Shown one piece after another: positions 51,931 through 60,190 of a stretch of 64,000 nucleotides of DNA. The notes beneath the pieces are model-generated. The model was not told where the DNA came from and did no database searches. It saw only the letters and a list, made by a program, of their open reading frames with translations. The position numbers and the translations under genes were made by a program. This stretch comes from Christensenella sp. UBA2853 (GTDB taxonomy: Bacteria > Bacillota > Clostridia > Christensenellales > Aristaeellaceae), in assembly GCA_002350845.1 (NCBI GenBank), contig DEFL01000027.1, positions 94,171-158,170 on the forward strand, given 5' to 3'. The first letter of the stretch is position 1. Each line of letters opens with the position of its first letter.

Positions 51931-54519
51931 TCAGTACTCGCCCGCGTCAATCCATGCCTCCGGACGCAGCGCTTCATGATCGACCCGGTACCATTTGGAG
52001 CGGATAAACCGAATCCCATTATTGACGCCGGTTCCCCACTCAAAGGAAGCCGTCACCATCTGATCTTCTTTTTTATCCTCGCGGCCGTTGATGACGCGCC
52101 CGGTAAACGGATTCACCGGCTCTTCAAACAGCCCGTCCGTGGCCAGGGTCGGTACATCGGCATTGGTCATGAATGTATCGTCTGAATCCAGCGCACCGTG
52201 CTCTTCAAAATCCTTAACCAGCAGCAGGGCATTGAATCTGAGCAGATCCTCACCGTCCGCCGTGATGGCATCTTTCCGCAGCTCCAGATTAGCTCCATGG
52301 TCAGACACAAAGATGATCCTCGTATTATCATAGACACCGTCTGCCTTCAGCTGATCCAGCCAGTCGGCAATCTTGATCATGGCAACCATGTTTGCATGAT
52401 AATGCGCCATCTGATCATCATTGGTCACTTCAAGCGGAACCGCTACATCGGTGAAGCGTGATGTATGCGCCGCATCATATTCCACATTGTCCACAAAATA
52501 CTGAGGCTCATAGGACGGTGTCTGCAGCAGCTGTGGCCGATGCGGGATTTCATTGTTCATCACCAGCAGCGTATTGGTCTCATCATCCAGAATCTCTGTC
52601 ATCTCACTAAGGTTGCACAGCACATTGTAGTTTTCATTGAAATCAGCATCCGACCCGGTGGATCTGGACATGCCGTCCCTCACCTGCAGTGTCATGGTGA
52701 CATTGGTTTCATTGTAGTAACCCACGTTGTACAGCGTGCCATAAAGCGCCCACGGTGCCGTTTCGCAGAGTGCATACGAGAAAAAGTTGCGCATCCTCAG
52801 CTTTTGTTTCCCTTCTGCTGAGCCGCTGGAGCCAAACTCCCCGACCGCACGGTAGGCTCTGGTATGCTCGAGGTCATCATAGATTGAGAGATCCGGATAG
52901 AATGCGTAGGATCCGGCGTAGGGTGGATCAATCACAGTGACATCATACCCGGCACGGCTGTAGAGCGTCGGGAGGACCAGCAGGGCTTCATTGTGCTTTT
53001 CCGGGATTGCCTTGTCAGTCCGTTCATTCATCTTCCAGGGCGTGTATTCATAACCGCCGAAAAGTCCCGGTGTGCCGAAATTCGTAAAACCGCCGTGCGC
53101 AATGGTATTGGGATACCAGGTGAATCCATCAAAACTGTCTGCGAGTTCCGGTTTTTCTTCAAATATGGAAGGCAGATAGGTGCTCACCGCTCTGTCCAGC
53201 ATGAAGACGACGACATTCTTGCCTTTTTTGCTCAGGTTGAAATGGACTCTGTCTTCCGCTCCGCTCTTCAGCGCTGTCATCCCTGTCCGAATCTCGGGCA
53301 TGGCCTGCACTCCGTTGATCACCGTCATTGCGGACACTGCAATGACGGCGGTCAGAAGAACGCCCCGGGTAAGCTGTTCCCAGCGAATGTGCACAAGCAG
53401 AAAAACAGCTGCCACCACGAGAAGAACGGCGAGATTGATGAGCTTTTCTTTTCCGGTGAACGCAGGGATCGTTTCAAACTTGAGTGTTGAGGAGAGGATG
53501 CCGAAATCCCTGTGAAACGCCATATAATTGACCGTCATCACGCCGGCAAGAATCCAGATGATCACTTCCATTCCTTTCTTCATCCGATCCTTGCCCAGCA
53601 TATAGAAAATGCCAAACCATACGACAAATGTGCCGGTTGAAAGCAGAAGACTGTTGACAATGTACCAGAACGGGTGCAGCACAGCCCCGGCATCCAGAAA
53701 TTCAGAGGGGGATGAACTGATCACAGCAGAAGGAATCAGCGCACCGGTCAGCAGAGCCAGAAATGCCGCTGCCAGGAAAAAGTATCCCGGGCTGGGCTTT
53801 CTGTTCAGGAAAGCGGGCCGTGTCCAGACATGCTTTTTTCCGCGTCCCGCGAAAAGACGCACAATCAGGTTCTTGACCAGAGAAAACAGATTGTTCAGTG
53901 TCCAGTACATGGTCAGCCCAGCCGGCGAGGAATACAGGAAAAACAGGAAAACAAGCGCCATGACATAGAGCTGAAGCTTGCTTTTCAGAGGTGCTCCATG
54001 CATGTAGATCTCACTGGAGATCAGATTGATCACCGTCATGAGAATAGGCAGGACATTGATGGCCACGCCCGCAATTACCAGCAGCCCGTCCGGAGCAGAC
54101 AGGTCCTGAATCGGACCGAAGGATGCATTCTTCAGAAGATTCAATCCTGACAGGAACTGATAGGCTGCGATGAAAAACGGTATTTCCAGTACCAGGGGCA
54201 GCGCGCCTTTCAGTGCATGGGTCTGACTGTAATGATTCTGCCGATAATACGTCTGAAGCGTCATGAAGCGCTGATCGCCGTGGAACGTCCGGCGGATATG
54301 CTCAACGCCCGGCGCCAGTCTGGCTTCGGCTTCCCGTTCTTCGTCCTGAATCGCGTCTGCGCGCCGGTAAAGCGGCAGCACCAGAAGATTCATGCACAGG
54401 CTCAGAGCCACAATGGAAATCCCGGGGCTTCCAAATCGATTGATCAGTGCAAAAATCAGTTCAAAGAGCATTTTCAGGGGCCCAATGATGAGATTGAAGA
54501 GCATTGTCAAAAAGGACAT
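51931..54519 (-). CDS. YidC/Oxa1 domain fused to extracellular alkaline-phosphatase/sulfatase-fold domain
   Basis: An 862-residue protein. Residues 1-225 match the YidC/Oxa1 core: SIVALSLCMNLLVLPLYRRAD, the helical hairpin, GALPLVLEIPFFIAAYQFLSG and FFLYSSPAGLTMYWTLNNLFSLVKN. The conserved groove Arg of YidC (in LxxRLxxLPL) is Asn44 here. Residues ~245-400 add five or so more helices. From ~425 an extracellular domain of the alkaline-phosphatase/sulfatase/LTA-synthase fold follows: D442 in VVVFMLDR, Thr483 in FGTPGLFGG (candidate nucleophile), H660 in NEIPHRP, and D740-H741 in IIFVSDHGAN as metal ligands. It heads an operon with a TagF-type gene, so a role in an anionic surface polymer is likely. 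Housekeeping YidC is presumably elsewhere. Confidence 0.85.
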   Translation of the reverse strand: MSFLTMLFNLIIGPLKMLFELIFALINRFGSPGISIVALSLCMNLLVLPLYRRADAIQDEEREAEARLAPGVEHIRRTFHGDQRFMTLQTYYRQNHYSQTHALKGALPLVLEIPFFIAAYQFLSGLNLLKNASFGPIQDLSAPDGLLVIAGVAINVLPILMTVINLISSEIYMHGAPLKSKLQLYVMALVFLFFLYSSPAGLTMYWTLNNLFSLVKNLIVRLFAGRGKKHVWTRPAFLNRKPSPGYFFLAAAFLALLTGALIPSAVISSSPSEFLDAGAVLHPFWYIVNSLLLSTGTFVVWFGIFYMLGKDRMKKGMEVIIWILAGVMTVNYMAFHRDFGILSSTLKFETIPAFTGKEKLINLAVLLVVAAVFLLVHIRWEQLTRGVLLTAVIAVSAMTVINGVQAMPEIRTGMTALKSGAEDRVHFNLSKKGKNVVVFMLDRAVSTYLPSIFEEKPELADSFDGFTWYPNTIAHGGFTNFGTPGLFGGYEYTPWKMNERTDKAIPEKHNEALLVLPTLYSRAGYDVTVIDPPYAGSYAFYPDLSIYDDLEHTRAYRAVGEFGSSGSAEGKQKLRMRNFFSYALCETAPWALYGTLYNVGYYNETNVTMTLQVRDGMSRSTGSDADFNENYNVLCNLSEMTEILDDETNTLLVMNNEIPHRPQLLQTPSYEPQYFVDNVEYDAAHTSRFTDVAVPLEVTNDDQMAHYHANMVAMIKIADWLDQLKADGVYDNTRIIFVSDHGANLELRKDAITADGEDLLRFNALLLVKDFEEHGALDSDDTFMTNADVPTLATDGLFEEPVNPFTGRVINGREDKKEDQMVTASFEWGTGVNNGIRFIRSKWYRVDHEALRPEAWIDAGEY

Positions 54520-54546
54520 GTTGCGCTGTCTCCTTCACATAGAAAA

Positions 54547-54577
54547 CAGCCGGATCTGTCGCAGTACACACCGGCTG
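54547..54577 (-). repeat. Leader hairpin before YidC-fusion gene
   Basis: CAGCCGG...CCGGCTG, 7-bp arms with a 17-nt loop, lies between the promoter and the start codon of the fusion gene. Confidence 0.55.
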
Positions 54578-54590
54578 CAATTCAGTGTGA

Positions 54591-54620
54591 AGTATAGCAT
54601 ACGGTTTCCATGAAAAGCAA
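54591..54620 (-). promoter_or_regulatory. Promoter of YidC-fusion/TagF operon
   Basis: TTGCTT (54620-54615), 18 nt, extended -10 TGC-TATACT (TATACT 54596-54591) on the minus strand. Confidence 0.7.
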
Positions 54621-54768
54621 GAAAACTCCTTTTGTTCGGGCCCTCGCCTCCAGGGTCTGACATTGCCGGAGGATAGCTCTCTCCTGTCGTCATCGCAGCA
54701 TATCTGCAGTATCCGTACTATTTTTTTCCATTTCTTCCATTTTCCTGCGAGTTTTCCCGGATTGCCGG

Positions 54769-54819
54769 TTGATTCATGATGTCGATTATGTTATAATTTT
54801 GACAATGAAAATCAATGTC
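54769..54819 (+). promoter_or_regulatory. Importer promoter with downstream dyad operator
   Basis: TTGATT (54769-54774), 17 nt, TATAAT (54792-54797). Right after it, a dyad GACAATGA-AAA-TCAATGTC (54801-54819; 7 of 8 positions symmetric) covers the predicted transcript start. It is a good candidate for a repressor site controlling the sugar importer. Confidence 0.7.
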
Positions 54820-55088
54820 CCCTTCTAAAAGCAGTGTTTATGACAGCTTCTTCTTTCAGTTTTCGAATGTCTTTTGGCACATTCATCAGGCATTCCGGCT
54901 GATCACAGATCCACCTGAGAAGAAATCAAGGTTCCATAATCCTTTTCTCTCTCGTCTTTGGATCCCGTTTCTCTCCGGTATCTGCCCGTGGGACAAATCG
55001 CTTTTCTTTCCATTCTGCTGTTTTTCATCCTGCCGGGTTTCTGCCCGGCGCCTGGAAACACCTGAAGAAAAACTGAGGGGGTATCATC
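54820..55088 (+). other. Long untranslated leader of importer operon
   Basis: About 270 nt separate the promoter from the first permease. It is pyrimidine-rich, contains a GCCGGG/CCCGGC hairpin near 55040-55057, and no terminator-like stem with T-run or known riboswitch was recognised. Open frames here have no ribosome site. Confidence 0.5.
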
Positions 55089-56033
55089 TTGGGCGAAACA
55101 GTCATTTCGAAGCAGCAGAAAAAGCAGAAGAAAACGTTCCTGCAGCGGATGCAGGGAAACTGGGATCTTCTGCTTTTCTGTCTGCCCGGCATTATCCTGA
55201 CGATTGTCTACCACTATATCCCGATCTATGGCATTCAGATTGCTTTCCGCAATTACAAAGCCAAAAGAGGCATCTGGGGCAGTCAGTGGGTCGGACTCAA
55301 GAACTTTCAGCGTTTCTTCACATCCGCATTTGCTTTTACGACCATCAGGAACACCCTGGTGCTCAGTCTTTATTCGCTCGTAGCATCGTTCCCGGTCGCC
55401 GTAATTCTTGCTCTGATGCTCAACTCACTGCGGCACAAGCGTTACCGCAAAGTGATTCAGGCTGTCACCTATGCACCGCATTTCATCTCTGTCGTTGTTA
55501 TGTGCGGTATGCTGATTCTGTTCCTGTCCCCGCGCGTCGGTGTCGTCAACATGGTCATCAAGGCCCTGGGCGGCGAGACCATCAACTTCATGGGCAAGAG
55601 TTATATGTGGCGTCACATTTATGTGTGGAGCGGCATCTGGCAGTCCATGGGCTGGAGCAGTGTCATCTATTTCGCAGCCCTCGCCGGCGTCAGCCCTGAG
55701 CATCATGAAGCAGCCATCGTGGACGGCGCAACCAAGTTCCAGCGAGTGATTCACATTGATCTCCCCTATCTTGCACCGACCATGACCATGCTTCTGATCC
55801 TGAACTGCGGCAGTATCCTTTCCATCGGTTTTGAAAAGGCCTACGCCCTCCAGAACGATCTGAATATCGGCGTTTCTGAAATCATTTCCACCTATGTTTA
55901 TAAAGTCGGTATTATTAACCGCGATGTTTCTTTCTCCACTGCAATTGACCTGTTCAATTCTGTTGTCAATTCCATTCTGCTGATCACCGTCAATGCCATT
56001 ACCGGCAAGATGTCCGGCAACAGTCTGTGGTAA
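55089..56033 (+). CDS. Sugar ABC importer permease, LplB type
   Basis: A 314-residue CUT1 permease with six helices. Features are a polar N-terminus (SKQQKKQKKTFLQRMQGNWDLLLFCLPGIILTIVYHYIPIYGIQIAFRNY, typical of LplB/YteP-like proteins), and the EAA loop EHHEAAIVDGATKFQRVIHIDLPYLAPT that docks on the ATPase. The start is TTG at 55089, 8 nt after GAGGGGG. It is first in the importer operon; no ATPase gene is present there. Confidence 0.95.
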   Translation: MGETVISKQQKKQKKTFLQRMQGNWDLLLFCLPGIILTIVYHYIPIYGIQIAFRNYKAKRGIWGSQWVGLKNFQRFFTSAFAFTTIRNTLVLSLYSLVASFPVAVILALMLNSLRHKRYRKVIQAVTYAPHFISVVVMCGMLILFLSPRVGVVNMVIKALGGETINFMGKSYMWRHIYVWSGIWQSMGWSSVIYFAALAGVSPEHHEAAIVDGATKFQRVIHIDLPYLAPTMTMLLILNCGSILSIGFEKAYALQNDLNIGVSEIISTYVYKVGIINRDVSFSTAIDLFNSVVNSILLITVNAITGKMSGNSLW

Positions 56034-56049
56034 GAAAGGAGGAAGAAGA

Positions 56050-56964
56050 ATGCAGACAGCTCATCATCACATGAAACGATCCCGCGAAGATGTGATCTAT
56101 GACGTCATTATATTCTTTATACTGACGCTGATCTTTCTCATCGTCGCATACCCGCTTTACTTTGTTGTCATTTCTTCCTTCTCCGACCCTGTTGCCGTCG
56201 CCGGAGGCAAGGTCATCTTCTACCCGATCGGCTTTACGCTGGACGGCTACAAGGAAGTATTCAAGACCCAGGCTGTTATGCGCGGCTTTCTGAATTCACT
56301 CATCTATACCGCCGTTGGCGTCTGTGTCAACCTTGCAGTCACCATCCCCACTTCCTATGCGCTGAGCCGCAAGGATTTCCCCCTGAACCGTCCCATCACG
56401 CTGTTCTACATCGTGACCATGTTCGTCGGCGGCGGCATGATGCCGACCTACCTTGTTGTGCGCGACACCGGCCTGCTCAACACCATGTGGGCATTGATTC
56501 TTCCTGGTGCACTGGGTGTGTATAACATGATTGTTGCACGCACCTTCTTCACGACGAATATCCCATCGGAGCTGATGGAAGCCGCAAAACTGGACGGCTG
56601 CGGAAACACCCGTTTCTTCGCCTATATTGTCCTTCCGCTCTCTGGTGCCATCATGGCCATTCTCTTCCTGTATTATGGCGTCGGTCACTGGAACAGCTAC
56701 TTCAGCGCTCTGATTTACATCACTGACCGCGACAAGTTCCCGCTTCAGCTCGAGCTGCGCAATATCCTTCTTCAGAACTCCGTCAACATGACCAAAACCG
56801 TGATGACCGAAGAAGAGCTCGCAGAAAAAGAACGTCTGGAAGCACTCAAGGAAATGATGAAGTATTCCCTGATCATCATCTCTTCCATCCCCGTTCTTAT
56901 CATCTATCCTTTCGTGCAGAAGCACTTTGTCAAAGGCGTCATGATCGGCTCCGTCAAGGGCTGA
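56050..56964 (+). CDS. Sugar ABC importer permease, YtcP/LplC type
   Basis: A 304-residue second permease: six helices, the family motif VGGGMMPTYLVVRDTGLLNTMWALILPGALGVYNMIVARTFF, and the EAA loop ELMEAAKLDGCGNTRFFAYIVLPLSGA. The ending FVKGVMIGSVKG is the near-invariant C-terminus of YtcP-type permeases. GGAGGAAGA lies before the ATG at 56050, 16 nt after the first permease. Together they form the channel for an oligosaccharide importer. Confidence 0.95.
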   Translation: MQTAHHHMKRSREDVIYDVIIFFILTLIFLIVAYPLYFVVISSFSDPVAVAGGKVIFYPIGFTLDGYKEVFKTQAVMRGFLNSLIYTAVGVCVNLAVTIPTSYALSRKDFPLNRPITLFYIVTMFVGGGMMPTYLVVRDTGLLNTMWALILPGALGVYNMIVARTFFTTNIPSELMEAAKLDGCGNTRFFAYIVLPLSGAIMAILFLYYGVGHWNSYFSALIYITDRDKFPLQLELRNILLQNSVNMTKTVMTEEELAEKERLEALKEMMKYSLIIISSIPVLIIYPFVQKHFVKGVMIGSVKG

Positions 56965-56989
56965 GCGCCACACATTTCATCGTATGTTA

Positions 56990-57005
56990 ACGCTCTGAGG
57001 AGCGT
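56990..57005 (+). repeat. Hairpin between permease and binding-protein genes
   Basis: ACGCTC-TGAG-GAGCGT without T-run. Such a stem often stabilises the downstream mRNA segment so that the binding protein is made in excess. Confidence 0.6.
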
Positions 57006-57033
57006 GACATAAAATAAAAAAGGAGGCATCCCT

Positions 57034-58617
57034 ATGAAAAAACTGGCTCTTGTGATGGCAGTTCTGATGATCTTCACCTGCACCTCTGCGCTGGCTGATT
57101 TCCATGAGACCAACCTGCCCATCACCGACGAAAAGTACGAGTTCTCCATGATGATCGACGACAGCGGCTATCCTGAAGACAAGATCATCTACAACATGCT
57201 GGAAGAACAGACCAACGTTCATGTCAACCTGAACCTGGCTCCGTACGCCCTGCAGGTTGAAAAGCTCGGCATCGCTCTGAACACCGGCGACTATGCCGAT
57301 GTCATCGCGGGCTGGCTGCTCGGCACGAAAGACATCATCGATCTGGGCATGGGCGACCAGACCTTCCTGCCTCTGGAAGACCTGATTGCAAAGTATGCTC
57401 CCAACATCGAAGAAGTGCTGAACATCCCCGGCGTCCGTGAATCCATGACGCTGCCGGACGGCCACATCTACTGCATCCCCTACGTTGTCGGCGAGCCTGA
57501 AGCCACCTTCAAGCCCTACATCAACCAGGTCTGGCTGGAGAGAGTCGGCATGGAAATGCCCACCACGCCTGAAGAGCTCAAAGCTGTTCTGATTGCTTTC
57601 CGTGATCAGGATGCCAACGGCAACGGCGATCCCAGCGATGAAATCCCCTTCTCCGGCGACCCGAACAACCTGAGCCTCGGCATGCTGGCCGGCTGGTGGG
57701 GCGTTGACGCCAACAGCGGCAACAGCGACTATCCGTATTTCGCACTTGTTGACGGCAAGATCCAGTTCAACGCCAACAAGCCCGAATACAAGCAGTTCAT
57801 CGAATTCTTCGCTGATCTGTACAAAGAAAAGCTCATCGACCCTGAAATCTTCACTCAGGACCTCGAAACCTGGAAGGCAAAGGGCAAGCAGGATCTGTAC
57901 GGCGTGTCCATCGCCTACGGCCCTGGCGACTATTTCGAGAACTTCAACAAGGGCACCGAAGAGTATGCCAAGTACGGCGAGAACGCTTTCACCTATCTGC
58001 CGGTGCTTAAGGGCTGCGAGAATCCCATCTATCACCGCAACTCCTACGGCGTAACGCTGTTCCGTACCCAGGCCGTCATCACGGATAAGTGCGACGAAGA
58101 AAAGGCCGCCATCATCATCCGCTGGTTCGACAACCTCTACACCAACGACAACAGCCGTCAGTCCGTTTCCGGCCCGTTCGGCATCAAGATCGAAAAGCTC
58201 GGCGAACACCTGTATCGCGAACTCGACACCTCCAACTTCACCGACGAGCGCAATGAAAAGTATGGCTGGGCCAACATCTTCACCCAGTCCCTGTGCCGTT
58301 ACTATCATGACGACGTCGTTCTCGGCGCCGGCAAGACCGAAGTTGAAAAGTCCTTCAACGATATCGGCGACGAACTCTATGGACCGTATCTGAACGAACA
58401 CTTCCCCGCTGTCTGGTCCACCAATGAAGAAGACGGCAACCGTGCTTCCATCCTTGCCACTGACATCAACACCTATGTCAAGAGCAAGATGGCACAGTGG
58501 ATCTCCGGCGAAGCCAATGTCGACGAAGAATGGGATGCTTACCTCGCACAGCTCGACGCCTATGGCCTCGAAGAGCTGACCGAAATCCATCGTCGCGCAC
58601 TGGGCGAAGCTCAGTAA
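57034..58617 (+). CDS. Extracellular sugar-binding protein, LplA type
   Basis: A 527-residue solute-binding protein. The signal peptide ends ALA-DF (cleavage after A21) with no lipobox: Cys16 in IFTCTS does not fit the lipoprotein pattern. The mature protein has the two-lobed LplA-like form, with the calcium-loop DQDANGNGDPSDEIP at ~191-205 that marks this family, and W-rich substrate stretches (AGWWGVDANSG). Codon choice is extreme (AAC, GAC, AAG, CTG and GGC nearly exclusive), so it must be one of the most abundant proteins. AAAGGAGG precedes the ATG. With the two permeases it forms an oligosaccharide importer; fucosylated sugars are suggested by the GH29 gene that follows. Confidence 0.95.
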   Translation: MKKLALVMAVLMIFTCTSALADFHETNLPITDEKYEFSMMIDDSGYPEDKIIYNMLEEQTNVHVNLNLAPYALQVEKLGIALNTGDYADVIAGWLLGTKDIIDLGMGDQTFLPLEDLIAKYAPNIEEVLNIPGVRESMTLPDGHIYCIPYVVGEPEATFKPYINQVWLERVGMEMPTTPEELKAVLIAFRDQDANGNGDPSDEIPFSGDPNNLSLGMLAGWWGVDANSGNSDYPYFALVDGKIQFNANKPEYKQFIEFFADLYKEKLIDPEIFTQDLETWKAKGKQDLYGVSIAYGPGDYFENFNKGTEEYAKYGENAFTYLPVLKGCENPIYHRNSYGVTLFRTQAVITDKCDEEKAAIIIRWFDNLYTNDNSRQSVSGPFGIKIEKLGEHLYRELDTSNFTDERNEKYGWANIFTQSLCRYYHDDVVLGAGKTEVEKSFNDIGDELYGPYLNEHFPAVWSTNEEDGNRASILATDINTYVKSKMAQWISGEANVDEEWDAYLAQLDAYGLEELTEIHRRALGEAQ

Positions 58618-58635
58618 TCTTCAGTAACCCATGGA

Positions 58636-58660
58636 CCCTGCCCGAAAGGGCAGGGTTTTC
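58636..58660 (+). terminator. Terminator of importer operon
   Basis: CCCTGCCC-GAAA-GGGCAGGG followed by TTTTC, 18 nt after the binding-protein stop; read-through to the fucosidase may still occur. Confidence 0.88.
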
Positions 58661-58724
58661 TTCTTGTGTTTCCGGAAAAAGTACTGTACTATACCATCAG
58701 CACAAGAGTATGGGAGGCATTTTC

Positions 58725-60077
58725 ATGTCGGACAACATCATTCAGGGAATGCACGGCTGCAGTCAGGAAGAGGATTATGTCGTTCCTCAGGACCCGCTGA
58801 TTCAGGAAAGGCTCTCCTGGTTTCAGGATCAGAAACTGGCACTCATGATGCATTTTGGCATTTACACGCTGCCCGGAATCTGCGAATCCTGGCCGCTTTC
58901 TGAAGAAGATGCTGAATGGAGCCGCAATGAAATCGACTGGGAAAAGGACCCTGAGATTTTCCGCAGGCAGTATGTGGATTTAAATAAAAGCTTTAATCCT
59001 GTCCGTGTCCGTCCTGAAGTCTGGGCCGATATTGCCGCGCGCAACGGCTTTAAATACCTCATCTTTACCACGAAGCATCACGATGGATTCTGTCTTTTCG
59101 ACACAGCCTATACGGACTATAAGACCACATCACCGGACTGCCCTTTCCATACACACCGTCATGCCAATCTTGTAAAAGATGTGTTTGATGCGTTCCGCGA
59201 AAAAGGACTTGGCATCGCAGCCTATTTCTCCAAGCCGGACTGGCACTGCCCCTGGTACTGGGCAGAGGGGATGGATAAGCCGGTCGGTGCCTGGCGCAAT
59301 CCGACTTATGTCCCGAAAGAACACCCTGAGCTCTGGGAGAAGTTTGTCACCTTTACACACAATCAGATCATGGAGCTGGTGCGTGATTATGGACGCATCG
59401 ACATCCTGTGGCTCGATGGCGGCCAGGTCCGGCCGGATAACGGTCAGGATATCCGCCTGAGTGAAGTCGTTGCGAAAGCCCGTCAGATCCAGCCCTGGCT
59501 GCTGACAGCCGACCGGACCGTCGGTGGAGAAAATGAGAATTATATTACGCCAGAACAGAGTGTTCCCGCCTCCCCCATTCATGTGCCGTGGGAAAGCTGC
59601 GTCACGGTAGGCACGGCATTCTCTTATCGCTATAACGAAAAGTACAAGACGCCGCGTCAGCTGGTCCACCTGCTGATTGATGTCGTGTGCCGCGGCGGCA
59701 ACCTTGCACTGAACATTGCCCCGCAGCCTGATGGCAATCTTCCGGCTCCGGCTGTGCAGGCTGTCGATCGTCTGGGCGACTGGCTGCGCGATAACGGCGA
59801 GGCAATCTATGGCACCCGAATGGCTCAGCCCAATGAGGTGGGAGCAACCGCCTTTACGAAGAAGGGCTCGCTCCATTATGCCCTGTATCGGCTTCCCGAA
59901 GGGGAAACACTGGGTGCCGAACTGCTGATTTCCTGGCCGCACCACGCAGAACGCCTCACCCTGCTCGGACTGGAAGCCCCGCTGCATTTCACGAAGACCG
60001 ATGAAGGCTGTCTCGTCGCAATCCCTGAAATCCTGCGCGGAACGTCTCCTCTTGCCCTCGGAATCCGGATCGAATAA
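58725..60077 (+). CDS. GH29 alpha-L-fucosidase
   Basis: The 450-residue protein has the GH29 barrel: MMHFGIYTLPG (His43), the fucose-site pair H118-H119 in TTKHHDGFCLFDT, and the nucleophile Asp231 in IDILWLDGGQ; a C-terminal beta-domain follows from about residue 350. There is no signal peptide, so it cleaves fucosides inside the cell, after import. The start at 58725 lies 7 nt after GGGAGG. It sits behind the importer operon, which fits uptake of fucosyl-oligosaccharides. Whether it is of the broad (A) or 1-3/4-specific (B) subfamily cannot be told. Confidence 0.93.
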   Translation: MSDNIIQGMHGCSQEEDYVVPQDPLIQERLSWFQDQKLALMMHFGIYTLPGICESWPLSEEDAEWSRNEIDWEKDPEIFRRQYVDLNKSFNPVRVRPEVWADIAARNGFKYLIFTTKHHDGFCLFDTAYTDYKTTSPDCPFHTHRHANLVKDVFDAFREKGLGIAAYFSKPDWHCPWYWAEGMDKPVGAWRNPTYVPKEHPELWEKFVTFTHNQIMELVRDYGRIDILWLDGGQVRPDNGQDIRLSEVVAKARQIQPWLLTADRTVGGENENYITPEQSVPASPIHVPWESCVTVGTAFSYRYNEKYKTPRQLVHLLIDVVCRGGNLALNIAPQPDGNLPAPAVQAVDRLGDWLRDNGEAIYGTRMAQPNEVGATAFTKKGSLHYALYRLPEGETLGAELLISWPHHAERLTLLGLEAPLHFTKTDEGCLVAIPEILRGTSPLALGIRIE

Positions 60078-60100
60078 GACATATCGTCTGCCTTACAGAA

Positions 60101-60126
60101 CGCCCCATGTTGCACTGCATGGGGCG
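60101..60126 (+). repeat. Inverted repeat after fucosidase gene
   Basis: CGCCCCATG...CATGGGGCG, 9-bp arms with an 8-nt loop; no T-run follows, so it is at best a weak terminator or an mRNA-stabilising stem. Confidence 0.6.
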
Positions 60127-60190
60127 CGCTGTATATCATATGATCCACAGTGTACAGACATGCCAAAAAAAGATGAACGGAGGGATCGCT

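Noticed and set aside
56977..58590. 537-codon open frame antisense to the binding-protein gene
   Set aside because: Mirror of a gene with extreme codon bias; sense protein is unmistakable.
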